A stretch of DNA of 64,000 bases. It comes from JBBPZA01 sp038330095 (GTDB lineage Bacteria; Actinomycetota; Thermoleophilia; Solirubrobacterales; Solirubrobacteraceae). The position numbers and the translations under genes are program-made. This document shows, in pieces, positions 53,270 to 61,552 of this stretch (within the stretch, counting starts at the first letter, position 1; each line of letters opens with the position of its first letter). The notes beneath the pieces are model-generated. The model made no database searches. It saw only the letters and a program-made list of their open reading frames with translations, and was not told the DNA's origin. Where the stretch lies: NCBI GenBank assembly GCA_038330095.1, contig JBBQNQ010000001.1:27963-91962 (forward strand), written 5' to 3'.

Positions 53270-53647
53270 TTACCGACCTGTGGCGGCGGTGTGAAAAGGG
53301 TGTGAAGGCTCCGGGGAGAAGCGGTAGCCGAAGCCGACGTGGGTGTGGATGAAGCGCCAATCGGGGAGCGCGGTCTCGAGCTTGTCGCGCAGCTTGTGGA
53401 CGTAGACGTCGACGCTGCGATCCCCGGCGCGCATGGACGCGTCCCACGCGACGGCGTAGAGCTGCTCGCGGGACACGATGCGCTCGCCGCGGCGGGCGAG
53501 CTCGACCAGCAGGCGGAACTCGCGGACCGAGAGCGCCAGCACCCGGCCGTCGGCCAGGGCTACGCTCTCCGCCGGCCGCACCTCCAGCCGGCCGGCGTGG
53601 AGCACTTCCCCATCTCGTGCGGCCTCCATACGGAGGTCAAGCGTCAC
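53270..53647 (-). CDS. Stand-alone OmpR-type winged-helix DNA-binding protein (no receiver)
   Basis: 125 residues consisting only of an OmpR/PhoB effector domain: LSVREFRLLVELARRGERIV, SREQLYAVAWDASM, GDRSVDVYVHKLRDKLE and FIHTHVGFGYRF. No phospho-acceptor domain exists, so it cannot be a normal response regulator. It closely resembles the effector half of the response regulator at 47685-48542. GTG start at 53647, or ATG at 53629. It has its own PHO box upstream and carries the pstS PHO box in its last codons, so it probably takes part in Pho control. Confidence 0.8.
   Translation of the reverse strand: MTLDLRMEAARDGEVLHAGRLEVRPAESVALADGRVLALSVREFRLLVELARRGERIVSREQLYAVAWDASMRAGDRSVDVYVHKLRDKLETALPDWRFIHTHVGFGYRFSPEPSHPFHTAATGR
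53285..53306 (-). promoter_or_regulatory. PHO box upstream of pstS (two 11-bp units)
   Basis: On the minus strand two direct repeat units follow each other: TTCACACCCTT and TTCACACCGCC. This is the layout of actinobacterial PhoP boxes. Its proximal edge is 78 bases before the pstS GTG. Confidence 0.75.
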
Positions 53648-53671
53648 CGCTTCGGCCGGCGACCTCGTTAC

Positions 53672-53704
53672 CCGGGCGTGAAGGCGATGTGAAAGAGCTG
53701 TGAC
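53672..53704 (-). promoter_or_regulatory. PHO box between the winged-helix and DUF47 genes (three units)
   Basis: Minus-strand units GTCACAGCTCT, TTCACATCGCC and TTCACGCCCGG are spaced exactly 11 bases apart. They lie 24 bases before the winged-helix GTG and could also act on the divergent DUF47 promoter. Confidence 0.7.
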
Positions 53705-53732
53705 AGTCCCCGCCCCCGCCGCCCCACGCGAC

Positions 53733-53738
53733 TACGGT
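53733..53738 (+). promoter_or_regulatory. -10 element for a leaderless DUF47 mRNA
   Basis: TACGGT eight bases before the ATG at 53747; no ribosome site. Confidence 0.5.
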
Positions 53739-53746
53739 GGCCGTCG

Positions 53747-54397
53747 ATGGGCCTGCTGCGCCGCGCGACCAGCACAGACGCCGTACTGGAGGAGCTGCTT
53801 CAGGACTCCGGCCGCAACGTCGTACGCTCGTGCACCCTGCTGCGCGACATGCTGGCGGCGTTCCCCGATCGCGCCGAGCTCGCAGCTGCGCTGGTCGAGT
53901 GCGAGCACGAGGGAGACCGGATCACGCACGACATCATCCACCGCGTGAGCGGCGAGAACGGCGCGCGCATTCCGGCCGACGCCGCTGACTGGCACGCGCT
54001 CGCGACCGCGCTGGACGACATCGTCGACTACGCCGAGGAGACGGCCGACTCACTCGGTCTCTACGGAGTGGAGGCGCCTATGGAGCAGGCCGTCGCGCTG
54101 GCCGAGGTGCTCGCAGCGGGCGGCGGGCAGGTGGCGGACGCGCTTGGCGCCTTCGCCTCGCGCGGGGCCGACGGCGGGGAGCTCGCGCCTCACCTGCTCG
54201 AGATCCACCGGCTGGAGAACGAGGGCGACCGGCTCTCGCGCGACGGCGTGGCCTCGCTGTTCGTCGCCGGGATCGACCCGATGACCGTCATCCGCTGGAA
54301 GGACATCTTCGAGTCGCTCGAGCACGCGGTGGACGCCTGCGAGACCGTCGCCCACATCCTCGAGGGGCTCGCGCTCAAGCGGCGCAGCCGGCGCTAA
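53747..54397 (+). CDS. PhoU-like DUF47 protein
   Basis: 216 residues, mostly helical. Features are ECEHEGDRITHDIIHRV, ALDDIVDYAEETADS, RLENEGDRLSRDGV and VIRWKDIFESLEHAVDACET, the PhoU-like metal-binding helices of DUF47 (Pit accessory) proteins. These usually accompany a Pit phosphate permease, which is not in the window. Divergent from the winged-helix gene with a PHO box between. It overlaps the next gene's 3' end by 23 bases. Confidence 0.85.
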   Translation: MGLLRRATSTDAVLEELLQDSGRNVVRSCTLLRDMLAAFPDRAELAAALVECEHEGDRITHDIIHRVSGENGARIPADAADWHALATALDDIVDYAEETADSLGLYGVEAPMEQAVALAEVLAAGGGQVADALGAFASRGADGGELAPHLLEIHRLENEGDRLSRDGVASLFVAGIDPMTVIRWKDIFESLEHAVDACETVAHILEGLALKRRSRR

Positions 54398-55264
54398 CGA
54401 GCAGCTCGGCAGTCACAGTGGCGAGCCCGAGCGCCTCCGGGCGCGGTGGGTGGACCTCCAGCTGCAGTGGCACTGGGCGGCCGGCGAGCAGTGGCGCGAC
54501 CCGCTTCCAGGGCAGGGTGCCCGCTCCGGGAGGCAGGTGGAGGTCGAGGCGCAGAGGGTCGACGGTCGCCGGGCCTCGAGCCGTGCGACGGTTGCCGAGG
54601 TTGTCGTGCACGTCGAAGAGCGCGACGTGGGGCAGCGCCCGGGGCAGGGCGTCGAGCGTGCCGGTGATGTGGGCGTGCCCGAGGTCGAAGCACATCCTCA
54701 CCCGCTCGCAGCCAGACGCTCGATCAAGGCGACAACCGACCCAGGGTCGTGGCAGGTTCGCGTCTCGCCGGGATAGACCGGCGCGAGATTCTCGATGGCG
54801 ATGGTCAGGCCGAGCGCCTCGGCCTGCCGGGCGGCCACCGTGAGCGAGCGCTCCTCCGCGGCGAGGCGGCTTCGCGAGCCCGCCGAGAGCGAAAAGTTCG
54901 CGGCGTGGTAGACCAGAAGCTCTGCGCCGACGCGGCCGGCGTACCGCAGCGCGCCCTCGAGTCCGCGATCGCCGGAGAGATCGCCCGCGCGCAGCTCGAC
55001 GGGTGCGTGCACGACGACCCGCAGGCCGCCGACGGCGAGCGCCGCGCGCAGCGCATCGGCATGCAGCTCAGCCTCGGCGCGGCACAGGGTGGCGGGCGGC
55101 GGCGCGAGGACCTGCACCCAGCCGTAGCCGGAAGCCTCGATCGACTTGAGCGTCGCGGCGGTCGGCCACCAGCCGTCGGGAACGTTGAGGCCCAGCCGCC
55201 CGGCCAGCGGGCGCTCGACGCTGAGCGGCTCGGGTAGCGACTGCCTGTTGGCCGTCCGCGTCAT
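54375..55264 (-). pseudogene. Sugar-phosphate isomerase/epimerase (AP-endonuclease-2 fold) gene with a frameshift
   Basis: The first ORF, from the ATG at 55264 (or 55300), gives a TIM-barrel start (RLGLNVPDGWWPTAATLKSI), VVVHAPVELR, and IAIENLAPVYPGETRTCHDP, then stops at 54698. The next frame continues directly with RMCFDLGHAHITGT, HDNLG and LQLEVHPP, the expected second half. One missing base near 54708 would join them as LAAERVRMCFDLGH. The two ORFs overlap as GTGA, so translational coupling of a split protein is a less likely alternative. It lies downstream of a PHO box. Confidence 0.65.
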
Positions 55265-55316
55265 CGCCCAGCAAGTGTTCCCGGCGACGCCGATGGCCAT
55301 GTGTCCGAGTGGTTGT

Positions 55317-55338
55317 CCCGGTGTGAAGAGGCGGTGAC
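55317..55338 (-). promoter_or_regulatory. PHO box upstream of the isomerase-like gene (two units)
   Basis: Minus-strand units GTCACCGCCTC and TTCACACCGGG are directly adjacent. They sit in the 94-base gap between the ABC-F stop and the ATG at 55264. Confidence 0.6.
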
Positions 55339-55358
55339 CGCCTCGCGCGGGCCAGGCG

Positions 55359-57296
55359 CTATGCGTCGCCGGCTCGGCCGCCGGCTGAGGTGGCGGTGAG
55401 CGCCTCGGCGGCGCCGAGGCGCTCGTAGAGCTCGTCGACCCGTCGCCGAGCCGCTTCGTGGCGCACGCCCGAGGCGGCGGAGCGCTCTGGATCGTGCCAA
55501 GCCGTGGGGTCGGCGAGCTCGTCCTCGAGGCCGGCGAGCGCCGCCTCCGCCGCCGCGATCTCGGCCTCCAGGCGCGCGCGGCGGGCCTGCTGGTTCTTCG
55601 ACGGGCCGCGCTCGGCGCGCCCGCGGGGCTGCGCCGGCCGGTCGCGCGGGAGCTCGGAGGGCGGAGCCTCGGTGCCCGCCTCGCGGGCCCGCAGGTATTC
55701 CGGCCAGCCGCCCGAGTAGCTGCGCAGGGTGCCTTCCTCGACGGCGACCGTCCTGGTGCCGACCGCGTCGAGCAACGCGCGATCGTGGGAGACCAGCAGG
55801 ACCGAGCCGCCGAAGCCCTGCAGGGCCGCCTCGAGCGCCTCGCGGCCGTGCAGGTCGAGATGGTTGGTGGGCTCGTCGAGGATCAGGACATTGGCCTCGG
55901 AGTGGACGAGGATCGCCAGCGCCAGGCGCCGGCGCTCTCCGCCCGAGAGCGCCGCGAGCGGCTTCTCGGCCTCCTCGCCGGAGAGCAGGAAGCGGCCGAG
56001 CAGCGCGCGCGCCTTGCCCGGCGTGAGCCCGGTGGCGCGCTGGGCCGCGGCGAGCGCCGTGCCGTCGGTTCCCAGCTCGTCGCTGTGCTGGGACAGGTAC
56101 GCGAGCTGGATGTTGTGGCCGCGGCGCAGCTTTCCCGCGGCAGGCGTCCGGCGGCCCGCGAGGGTCTCGAGCAGGGTGGTCTTGCCGGCGCCGTTTGGAC
56201 CGACCAGCGAGACGTGCTCGCCTCGCTCGAGCCACAGGTCGGCGCCGTCGAGCAGCGGCTTCTCGCCGGCCTGGATGCTCGCCCCCTCGAGCTCGAAGAC
56301 CACGCGGCCGCTGCGCTTCGCCGGCGCGAACGCGAAGTCGAGGTCGCCTTCCGCGCTGCGGCGCACGGCGCGGCGGTCGCCGTCGCCGTCGCCGTCGCCG
56401 CTGCCCGTTAGGCGATCGAGCTTCTTGACGCGCGACTGCGCCTGCCGTGCTCGGGTTCCGGCGCGGAAGCGCTCGACGAACCGCTCGAGCCGCGCAACCT
56501 CGGCGGCCTGGCGCTCGGCGGCGCGTCCGGCTGCAAGCTCGCGCGCGGCCTTCTCCTTGCGCCAGGCGTGCCACGTGCCTGCGAAGAAGCGCGCCCGGCC
56601 TGCTTCGAGCTCGAGGACCGCGGTGCCGACCGCCTCCAGGAACCAGCGGTCGTGGGCGACCAGGACGATGGCCGCATCAAGCTCGGTCAGGCGCTGCTCC
56701 AGCCACTCCAGCGAGGCGATGTCCAGGTGGTTGGTGGGCTCGTCAAGGAGCAGCAGGTCGGGATCCGAAGCCAGCACGCGGGCCAGAGACGCGCGCGTCA
56801 GCTCGCCGCCTGAGAAGCTCTTCAGCTCACGGTCGAGGTCGTTGTCGACGAAGCCCAGGCCGTTGACCTGCGCGAGCGCCCGCTCGCGCCACGCGTAGCC
56901 GCCGGCGTGCTCCAGGCGCGCCTGGGCGGCGCCGTAGCGGTCGAGCGTTCGCTCGCTCGCGTCGCCGGCGGCCATCGACTCCTCCAAGCGCCCGAGCTCC
57001 TCCTCGATGGACACCAGGTCGGCGCAGCCGGAGAGCACGTAGGCGCGCAGGCTGAGGCCGCGGTCTCGCGGCGGGCGCTGGTCGTGCAGGGCGATGCGCA
57101 CGCCCTTCTGCACGACGAGCTCGCCGCCGTCGAGCCCGGCCTCGCCGGCGAGCATGCGCAGCAGCGTCGTCTTGCCGGCGCCGTTGCGACCGGCGAGGGT
57201 CAGGCGGTCGCGGCGCTCGAGCTTGAGCGAGACGCCTCGGAGCAGGGGCGTCCCGGCGACGTCCTTGGCGAGATCGGAGGCGATGACGATGGCCAT
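55359..57296 (-). CDS. ABC-F family ATPase
   Basis: 645 residues with two ABC domains. Domain 1: GRNGAGKTTLLRMLAG, signature FSGGELTRAS, Walker B LLLLDEPTNHLD. Domain 2: GPNGAGKTTLLETLAG, signature LSGGERRRLAL, Walker B VLILDEPTNHLD. The linker contains GDGDGDGD from a repeated GTCGCC hexamer. The C-terminus is an Arg/Ala-rich coiled coil. There are no membrane helices, so it acts on ribosomes (translation factor or antibiotic protection) rather than in transport. It is divergent from the CadC/ArsR-type gene. Confidence 0.9.
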   Translation of the reverse strand: MAIVIASDLAKDVAGTPLLRGVSLKLERRDRLTLAGRNGAGKTTLLRMLAGEAGLDGGELVVQKGVRIALHDQRPPRDRGLSLRAYVLSGCADLVSIEEELGRLEESMAAGDASERTLDRYGAAQARLEHAGGYAWRERALAQVNGLGFVDNDLDRELKSFSGGELTRASLARVLASDPDLLLLDEPTNHLDIASLEWLEQRLTELDAAIVLVAHDRWFLEAVGTAVLELEAGRARFFAGTWHAWRKEKAARELAAGRAAERQAAEVARLERFVERFRAGTRARQAQSRVKKLDRLTGSGDGDGDGDRRAVRRSAEGDLDFAFAPAKRSGRVVFELEGASIQAGEKPLLDGADLWLERGEHVSLVGPNGAGKTTLLETLAGRRTPAAGKLRRGHNIQLAYLSQHSDELGTDGTALAAAQRATGLTPGKARALLGRFLLSGEEAEKPLAALSGGERRRLALAILVHSEANVLILDEPTNHLDLHGREALEAALQGFGGSVLLVSHDRALLDAVGTRTVAVEEGTLRSYSGGWPEYLRAREAGTEAPPSELPRDRPAQPRGRAERGPSKNQQARRARLEAEIAAAEAALAGLEDELADPTAWHDPERSAASGVRHEAARRRVDELYERLGAAEALTATSAGGRAGDA

Positions 57297-57319
57297 GCGT
57301 CGATGGTAGGCACGTGGAG

Positions 57320-57337
57320 AACGTACGCAGGTACGTT
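57320..57337. promoter_or_regulatory. Inverted repeat, candidate operator of the CadC/ArsR-type sensor
   Basis: AACGTAC and GTACGTT flank GCAG, a perfect 7-bp inverted repeat. It lies 24 bases upstream of the regulator ATG, where the sensor could block its own promoter. Confidence 0.6.
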
Positions 57338-57347
57338 TGAATGTAGG

Positions 57348-57353
57348 TACCGT
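57348..57353 (+). promoter_or_regulatory. -10 element for a leaderless regulator mRNA
   Basis: TACCGT seven bases before the ATG at 57361; the inverted repeat overlaps the region just upstream. Confidence 0.5.
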
Positions 57354-57360
57354 AATCGGG

Positions 57361-57714
57361 ATGGAGCGGGATACCTGCGAGCTGTTGTGTCTCGATCTGC
57401 CCAAGGCCGAGACCCTGCGGCGAGCGCTGCCGCCCGTGGAGCAGCTGGAGGCGTGGACAGCCGGCGCCAAGGCGCTAGGCGACCCAACGCGTCTCGCGAT
57501 CGCCCTCGCGCTGGAGGGCGGCCAGCGAGCGTGCGTGTGCGACCTCGCTTGGATCGTCGGCCGCGACGAGCGGCTCGTCTCCCATCACGTGCGGCAGCTC
57601 AAGGTGGCTGCGCTCGCGCGCTCTGAGCGCGAGGGCAAGATGGTGATGTACGAGCTCACCGAGCGCGGCCGTCTCCTGCTCGCCGCGATCGTCCCCGAGG
57701 GAGCGCGCACATGA
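57361..57714 (+). CDS. CadC/CmtR-like ArsR-family metal sensor
   Basis: 117 residues. Cysteines at 6 and 10 (DTCELLCLDLPKAE) and at 58 and 60 (RACVCDLAWIVGR) match the thiolate site of CadC/CmtR-type cadmium/lead sensors. The recognition helix is DERLVSHHVRQLK. Metal binding would release it from DNA. It overlaps the CDF gene stop-start (ATGA), forming a regulator-transporter pair. Confidence 0.85.
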   Translation: MERDTCELLCLDLPKAETLRRALPPVEQLEAWTAGAKALGDPTRLAIALALEGGQRACVCDLAWIVGRDERLVSHHVRQLKVAALARSEREGKMVMYELTERGRLLLAAIVPEGART

Positions 57715-58499
57715 CGGCACCGGTGGAGCTGCCGACCGTCAAAGTGGGGGCCGAAGTCACGCGGTCGGCAGCCGGGAGCCGCGACGGTCAACCGAGCGCC
57801 TCGATCACTCGCGAGCGCTACGAGGAGCTCGCCGGCCGAGTGAAGCTGCTCTCGTGGCTGTCGCTGGCGTGGATGACCGTCGAGGGAGGCGTGGCGATCG
57901 CTGCGGGCGTCGTCGCGGGCTCGGTCGCGCTGATCGGCTTCGGCCTTGACTCCGCGATCGAGGGCTTCGCCAGCGTCATCATCATCTGGCGCTTCACCGG
58001 GCGCCGCGTGTTCTCCCACGCGGCCGAGCAGCGTGCGCAGAAGCTCGTCGCCGTCCAGTTCTTCCTGCTGGCCCCCTACGTGGGCTTCGAGTCGATCAAG
58101 GCGCTGGTGGTCGGCGACCACTCCAACGTGAGCTGGGTAGGGATCGGCCTGGCCGTCGGATCGGTGATCTTCATGCCCATGCTGGGCATCGCCAAGCAGC
58201 GGCTCGCCGACCGCCTCGGGTCAGCGGCCACCGCCGGCGAGGGGCGCCAGAACATGCTCTGCGCCTATCTGGCCGGCGCGCTGCTGGTCGGCCTGCTCGG
58301 CAATGCGCTGGTCGGCGCCTGGTGGCTGGACCCGGCCGTCGGCCTGCTGATCGCCGGTGTCGCGGTCCGGGAGGGCGCCGAGGCATGGCGCGGCGAGGGC
58401 TGCTGCGTCTCATCGCCGCTCGACGGAGTCGGCTTCGGCGACGACGCCTGCGATGACGACTGCTGCGCGCCGACCGCCGGGGACCTGGCGTCGCGCTAG
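57711..58499 (+). CDS. Cation diffusion facilitator-like metal transporter
   Basis: 262 residues with five to six helices. The CDF-type site is GFGLDSAIEGFASVII in helix 2, and NALVGAWWLDPAVGLLIAG matches helix 5 with the second Asp. The C-terminus replaces the usual cytoplasmic domain with a Cys/Asp-rich tail (CCVSSPLDGVGFGDDACDDD, then CC). It probably exports cadmium, zinc or lead, in line with its CadC-like regulator. Confidence 0.8.
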   Translation: MTAPVELPTVKVGAEVTRSAAGSRDGQPSASITRERYEELAGRVKLLSWLSLAWMTVEGGVAIAAGVVAGSVALIGFGLDSAIEGFASVIIIWRFTGRRVFSHAAEQRAQKLVAVQFFLLAPYVGFESIKALVVGDHSNVSWVGIGLAVGSVIFMPMLGIAKQRLADRLGSAATAGEGRQNMLCAYLAGALLVGLLGNALVGAWWLDPAVGLLIAGVAVREGAEAWRGEGCCVSSPLDGVGFGDDACDDDCCAPTAGDLASR

Positions 58500-58511
58500 T
58501 CGCAGCGTAGG

Positions 58512-59390
58512 TCAGCGGCAGCCGCAGGTGCCGCTGGCGTGGGCGGCCACGGTGCCGCAGCACCGAGACTTGGCCGCGGGCTCACAGCAGGCCTCCTGGG
58601 CGGCGTTCGAGCAGCAAGCGCCGGTGCGCCGCTTGCGGGCGCGGATGATCGCCGAGCCGGCGTGCTCGTGAACACGGTGCATCGGGCGGATCTCGATGTC
58701 CTCGAACCCGGCGTCGGACAGGGCTGCGGTGAACTCGCGCTCGGTCAGCGCGCCCGCGACGCAGCCCGTCCACTGAGCCATGTCCACGCGGGTGGCATCG
58801 TCCATGCTCTCGTCGGCGATCACGTCAGAAACGGCGAAGCGGCCTCCGGGGCGCAGAACACGCGCGGCCTCGCGGACGACCAGCCGCTTGTCGCCGGAGA
58901 GGTTGATCACGCAGTTGCTGATGATCACGTCGACGCTCTCGTCGGGGAGCGGCAACTCCTCGATGAAGCCCTTGACGAACTCGACGTTCTCGACGCCGGC
59001 CTCGTTGGCGTTGCGGCGCGCGAGCTCCAGCATCTCGTCGGTCATGTCAAGGCCGATGGCCTTGCCCGTCAGCCCGACGCGGCGAGCGGAGATCATCACG
59101 TCGGCCCCGGCGCCCGAACCCAGGTCCAGGACCGTCTCGCCCTGGTGCAGGTCCGCGACCGCGGTGGGGACGCCGCAGCCCAGTGAGGCCGCGACGGCTG
59201 CGGCCGGCGCGCCGTCGGTCTCGCCGTCGCTGTAGAGCACGCCGCCGAAAATCTGCGCGCCCGATTGCTCAGCCGGCGTTGCCTCGACCGGCCCGCAGCC
59301 GCACTCGGCCCGATCGCCCGCCGCGGCGGCCCTTGCCGCGGCGGCGTAGCGGCCGCGGACGGTCTCGCGGATCTTGCTCAGCTCAGCCAT
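58512..59390 (-). CDS. arsM: Arsenite S-adenosylmethionine methyltransferase
   Basis: 292 residues. SAM-binding motif VLDLGSGAGADVMIS. Cysteines expected for As(III) binding are at 72 (SLGCGVP), in ISNCVINLSGDK and in QWTGCVAGAL. An extra C-terminal tail is rich in Cys (ACCSNAAQEACCEPA, CCGT, GTCGC), which may help capture arsenic. It converts arsenite to methylated forms. It starts 13 bases inside the end of arsR, so the two are coupled. Confidence 0.9.
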   Translation of the reverse strand: MAELSKIRETVRGRYAAAARAAAAGDRAECGCGPVEATPAEQSGAQIFGGVLYSDGETDGAPAAAVAASLGCGVPTAVADLHQGETVLDLGSGAGADVMISARRVGLTGKAIGLDMTDEMLELARRNANEAGVENVEFVKGFIEELPLPDESVDVIISNCVINLSGDKRLVVREAARVLRPGGRFAVSDVIADESMDDATRVDMAQWTGCVAGALTEREFTAALSDAGFEDIEIRPMHRVHEHAGSAIIRARKRRTGACCSNAAQEACCEPAAKSRCCGTVAAHASGTCGCR

Positions 59391-59731
59391 GCGGACAGCT
59401 CCTTCAGTGCGTCGGGCTTGACGTAGTAGTAGGCCCACAGGCCTTCGCGTTCTGAGTCGACGATGCCGGCGTCGCGCAGCACCTTGAGGTGGTGGGAGAC
59501 GGTGGGCTGGGAGAGGTGGAAGAGCGGCACGAGCTCGCAGACGCAGACCTTGCCCGCGTGCTTGCGCAGGACGTCGACGAGCGTCAGCCGGATCGGGTCG
59601 GCGAGCGCCTTGGCGATCTGGGCCATTCGCTCGGCCTGGTGGCGGTCCACGTCGGGGTATACGACCGGTTCGCAGCAGGGCTCGCCGGGAGGGCGCTTGC
59701 GCTTGGGGCTCAGCTGCAGGCTCGACGACAC
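59378..59731 (-). CDS. arsR: ArsR-family arsenic repressor
   Basis: 117 residues. The As(III)-binding CVC motif is in GKVCVCELVPLF, and the recognition helix SQPTVSHHLKVLRDAG follows. An N-terminal Cys pair (EPCCEPVVYPDVDRH) is also seen. It binds the region upstream of arsR-arsM and probably the divergent metallophosphoesterase-aquaporin genes. GTG start. Confidence 0.9.
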   Translation of the reverse strand: MSSSLQLSPKRKRPPGEPCCEPVVYPDVDRHQAERMAQIAKALADPIRLTLVDVLRKHAGKVCVCELVPLFHLSQPTVSHHLKVLRDAGIVDSEREGLWAYYYVKPDALKELSAWLS

Positions 59732-59737
59732 AACATA

Positions 59738-59747
59738 GATACATATC
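59738..59747. promoter_or_regulatory. Short palindrome, candidate ArsR operator
   Basis: GATACATATC is a GATA-CA-TATC palindrome in an unusually AT-rich patch between divergent arsR and the metallophosphoesterase. Confidence 0.35.
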
Positions 59748-59767
59748 GATTGAAGTCTGGTCTGTCA

Positions 59768-60679
59768 ATGCATACGCTCCGCTGGCGGGCAGATGAGAAG
59801 GCGACGACGATCGAGAGGAGCCCTCTTTTGCACCCCGACGCAGACCGGCTCGGACGGGTCGCGATCGTCACCGACATCCACGCCAACCAGCCCGCACTCG
59901 AGGCGGCGCTGGAGGCGATCGCCAAGCTCGACGTCGAGGGCGTGTACTGCGGCGGCGACCTGGTCGGCTACGGCCCTCATCCCAACGAGGTCTGCAGGCT
60001 GATCGAGGAACGGGACATCCCGGCGATCTACGGCAACTACGACTACTCGATCGCGCGGGACCTGGAGGACTGCGGGTGCGCGTACGTCGATCCGCACGAC
60101 CGCGAGCTCGGGCGGCAATCGGTGGCCTGGACCGTGGAGCACACCGACCAGCGCTCCAAGGACTTCATGCGCGGGCTGCCGTTCGACCTGCGCTTTGCGA
60201 TGGGCGCCAAGCGCGTGCGGTTGGTGCACGGCTCGCCGCGCAAGGTCAACGAGTACCTGTTCGAGGAAAAGCCAGCGCGCACCTTTGAGCGGATCGCCGT
60301 CGGCGCCGACTGCGACGTGCTCGTCTTCGGCCACACCCACAAGCCCTGGGTGCGCGAGTACGGCGGCGTGCTGTTCGTCAACTGCGGCTCGGTAGGTAAG
60401 CCCAAGGACGGCGATACGCGCGGCGCGTTCGCGCTACTCGAGCTCGATGACGGCGTGGTGCGAGCATCGATCAAGCGCATCGCCTATGACGCCGACGCGG
60501 TCGCGCGCGAAGTCGCTGCCGCTGGACTGCCCGCAGAGTACGCCGACAAGCTCGTACCGGACGTCCGGGCATCGTCGGCGGGCCAGAAGCCGCGCAGCGA
60601 AGGTGTGTGGCCCAATGTGGTCGAGGCGACGCGATCCTGGCCGGCTTTGACGACGTTCCCGTGCGCTCGTTCGTCATGA
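59768..60679 (+). CDS. Metallophosphoesterase of the arsenic cluster
   Basis: 303 residues from the first ATG. Metal-site motifs are VTDIHANQPALEAAL, CGGDLVGYGPHP, YGNYDYSI (usual GNHD), LVHGSP and FGHTHKPW, i.e. a calcineurin-like phosphoesterase related to YfcE. A TTG 60 bases later has GAGAGGAG eight bases upstream and may be the true start. The last 30 residues do not match the family. It is divergent from arsR and precedes an aquaporin, a layout seen in some ars islands. Its role there is not established. Confidence 0.8.
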   Translation: MHTLRWRADEKATTIERSPLLHPDADRLGRVAIVTDIHANQPALEAALEAIAKLDVEGVYCGGDLVGYGPHPNEVCRLIEERDIPAIYGNYDYSIARDLEDCGCAYVDPHDRELGRQSVAWTVEHTDQRSKDFMRGLPFDLRFAMGAKRVRLVHGSPRKVNEYLFEEKPARTFERIAVGADCDVLVFGHTHKPWVREYGGVLFVNCGSVGKPKDGDTRGAFALLELDDGVVRASIKRIAYDADAVAREVAAAGLPAEYADKLVPDVRASSAGQKPRSEGVWPNVVEATRSWPALTTFPCARSS

Positions 60680-60769
60680 CGCTGATCGAGCGTAGGGCGC
60701 GTGAGTGCCTGCGCGCGGACCACTGCGAAGCGCTCGCGGTGTGAGCAAGACGCCGACCAGAGCGACGTG

Positions 60770-61552
60770 ATGGGCCGCCCCTCGCTCGCACGTCGCGCCG
60801 CCGCGGAGGGGCTGGCGGCCTTCGCACTCGTGGTCGCCGGTTGCGGCGCAATCATCACCGACACCCGCTATCCCGGCACGCTCGGGACGGTCGGCGTCGC
60901 GCTGGTCTTCGGGCTGATCATCATGGTGATGGTCTACGCGACCGGCCACCTGTCGGGCGCCCACACCAACCCCGCGGTCACGCTCGCCTTTACGCTCACG
61001 CGCCACTTTCCCGCACGCGAGGCGCTGGCCTACGTCGCCGCCCAGGTCACCGGCGCGACCGCGGGAGCGGTCGCGCTGCTCGCCGTCTGGACAGACAAGC
61101 CCGCCGATCTGGGAGCGACCGTGCCCAGCGTTGCAGCGGGCAGCGCCCTGGCCTACGAGCTGCTGCTGACCTCCTTGCTCATGTTCGTGATCATGGCCGT
61201 CGCCACCGACACCCGCGCCGTCGGCGCAGCCGCGGCCATCGCGATCGGCGGCACCATTGGGCTCGATGCCCTCTTCGGCGGGCCGGTGACCGGCGCTTCG
61301 ATGAACCCTGCGCGCTCCCTCGGCCCGGCCCTCGTAAGCGGCCAGTGGCACGACTTCTGGATCTACCTCGCCGGCCCCATCGCCGGCGCTGCGCTCGGTG
61401 CGCTCGCCTACCAACTCGTACGCGGTCACCAAACCTCCGTCTCCGAACCGGTCGCGCCCGCCCCGGAAAAGGTCGACAACGGGCGCGCCGCGGCCGACGA
61501 GTCGCGCACGTCAACGAGCGCTGATCGCGCGGCAGCTCCCGGTCGGAGCTAG
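60770..61552 (+). CDS. Aquaporin/MIP-family channel, possibly arsenite or methylarsenite efflux
   Basis: 260 residues with six helices and the two NPA loops (SGAHTNPAVTLAF and GASMNPARSLGPAL). The helix order and loop lengths suit MIP channels. A GTG three bases upstream is an alternative start. Neighbouring arsM and arsR genes suggest an AqpS-like arsenic channel rather than a water or glycerol channel. The C-terminal tail is hydrophilic. Confidence 0.8.
   Translation: MGRPSLARRAAAEGLAAFALVVAGCGAIITDTRYPGTLGTVGVALVFGLIIMVMVYATGHLSGAHTNPAVTLAFTLTRHFPAREALAYVAAQVTGATAGAVALLAVWTDKPADLGATVPSVAAGSALAYELLLTSLLMFVIMAVATDTRAVGAAAAIAIGGTIGLDALFGGPVTGASMNPARSLGPALVSGQWHDFWIYLAGPIAGAALGALAYQLVRGHQTSVSEPVAPAPEKVDNGRAAADESRTSTSADRAAAPGRS

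Noticed and set aside
56370..56402. Tandem GTCGCC hexamers resembling a short repeat array
   Set aside because: They encode GDGDGDGD in the linker of the ABC-F protein; low-complexity coding sequence, not CRISPR.
60676..60744. A 22-codon ORF between the metallophosphoesterase and the aquaporin
   Set aside because: Starts by overlapping a stop codon but has no family signature, and its length is easily reached by chance at this GC content.
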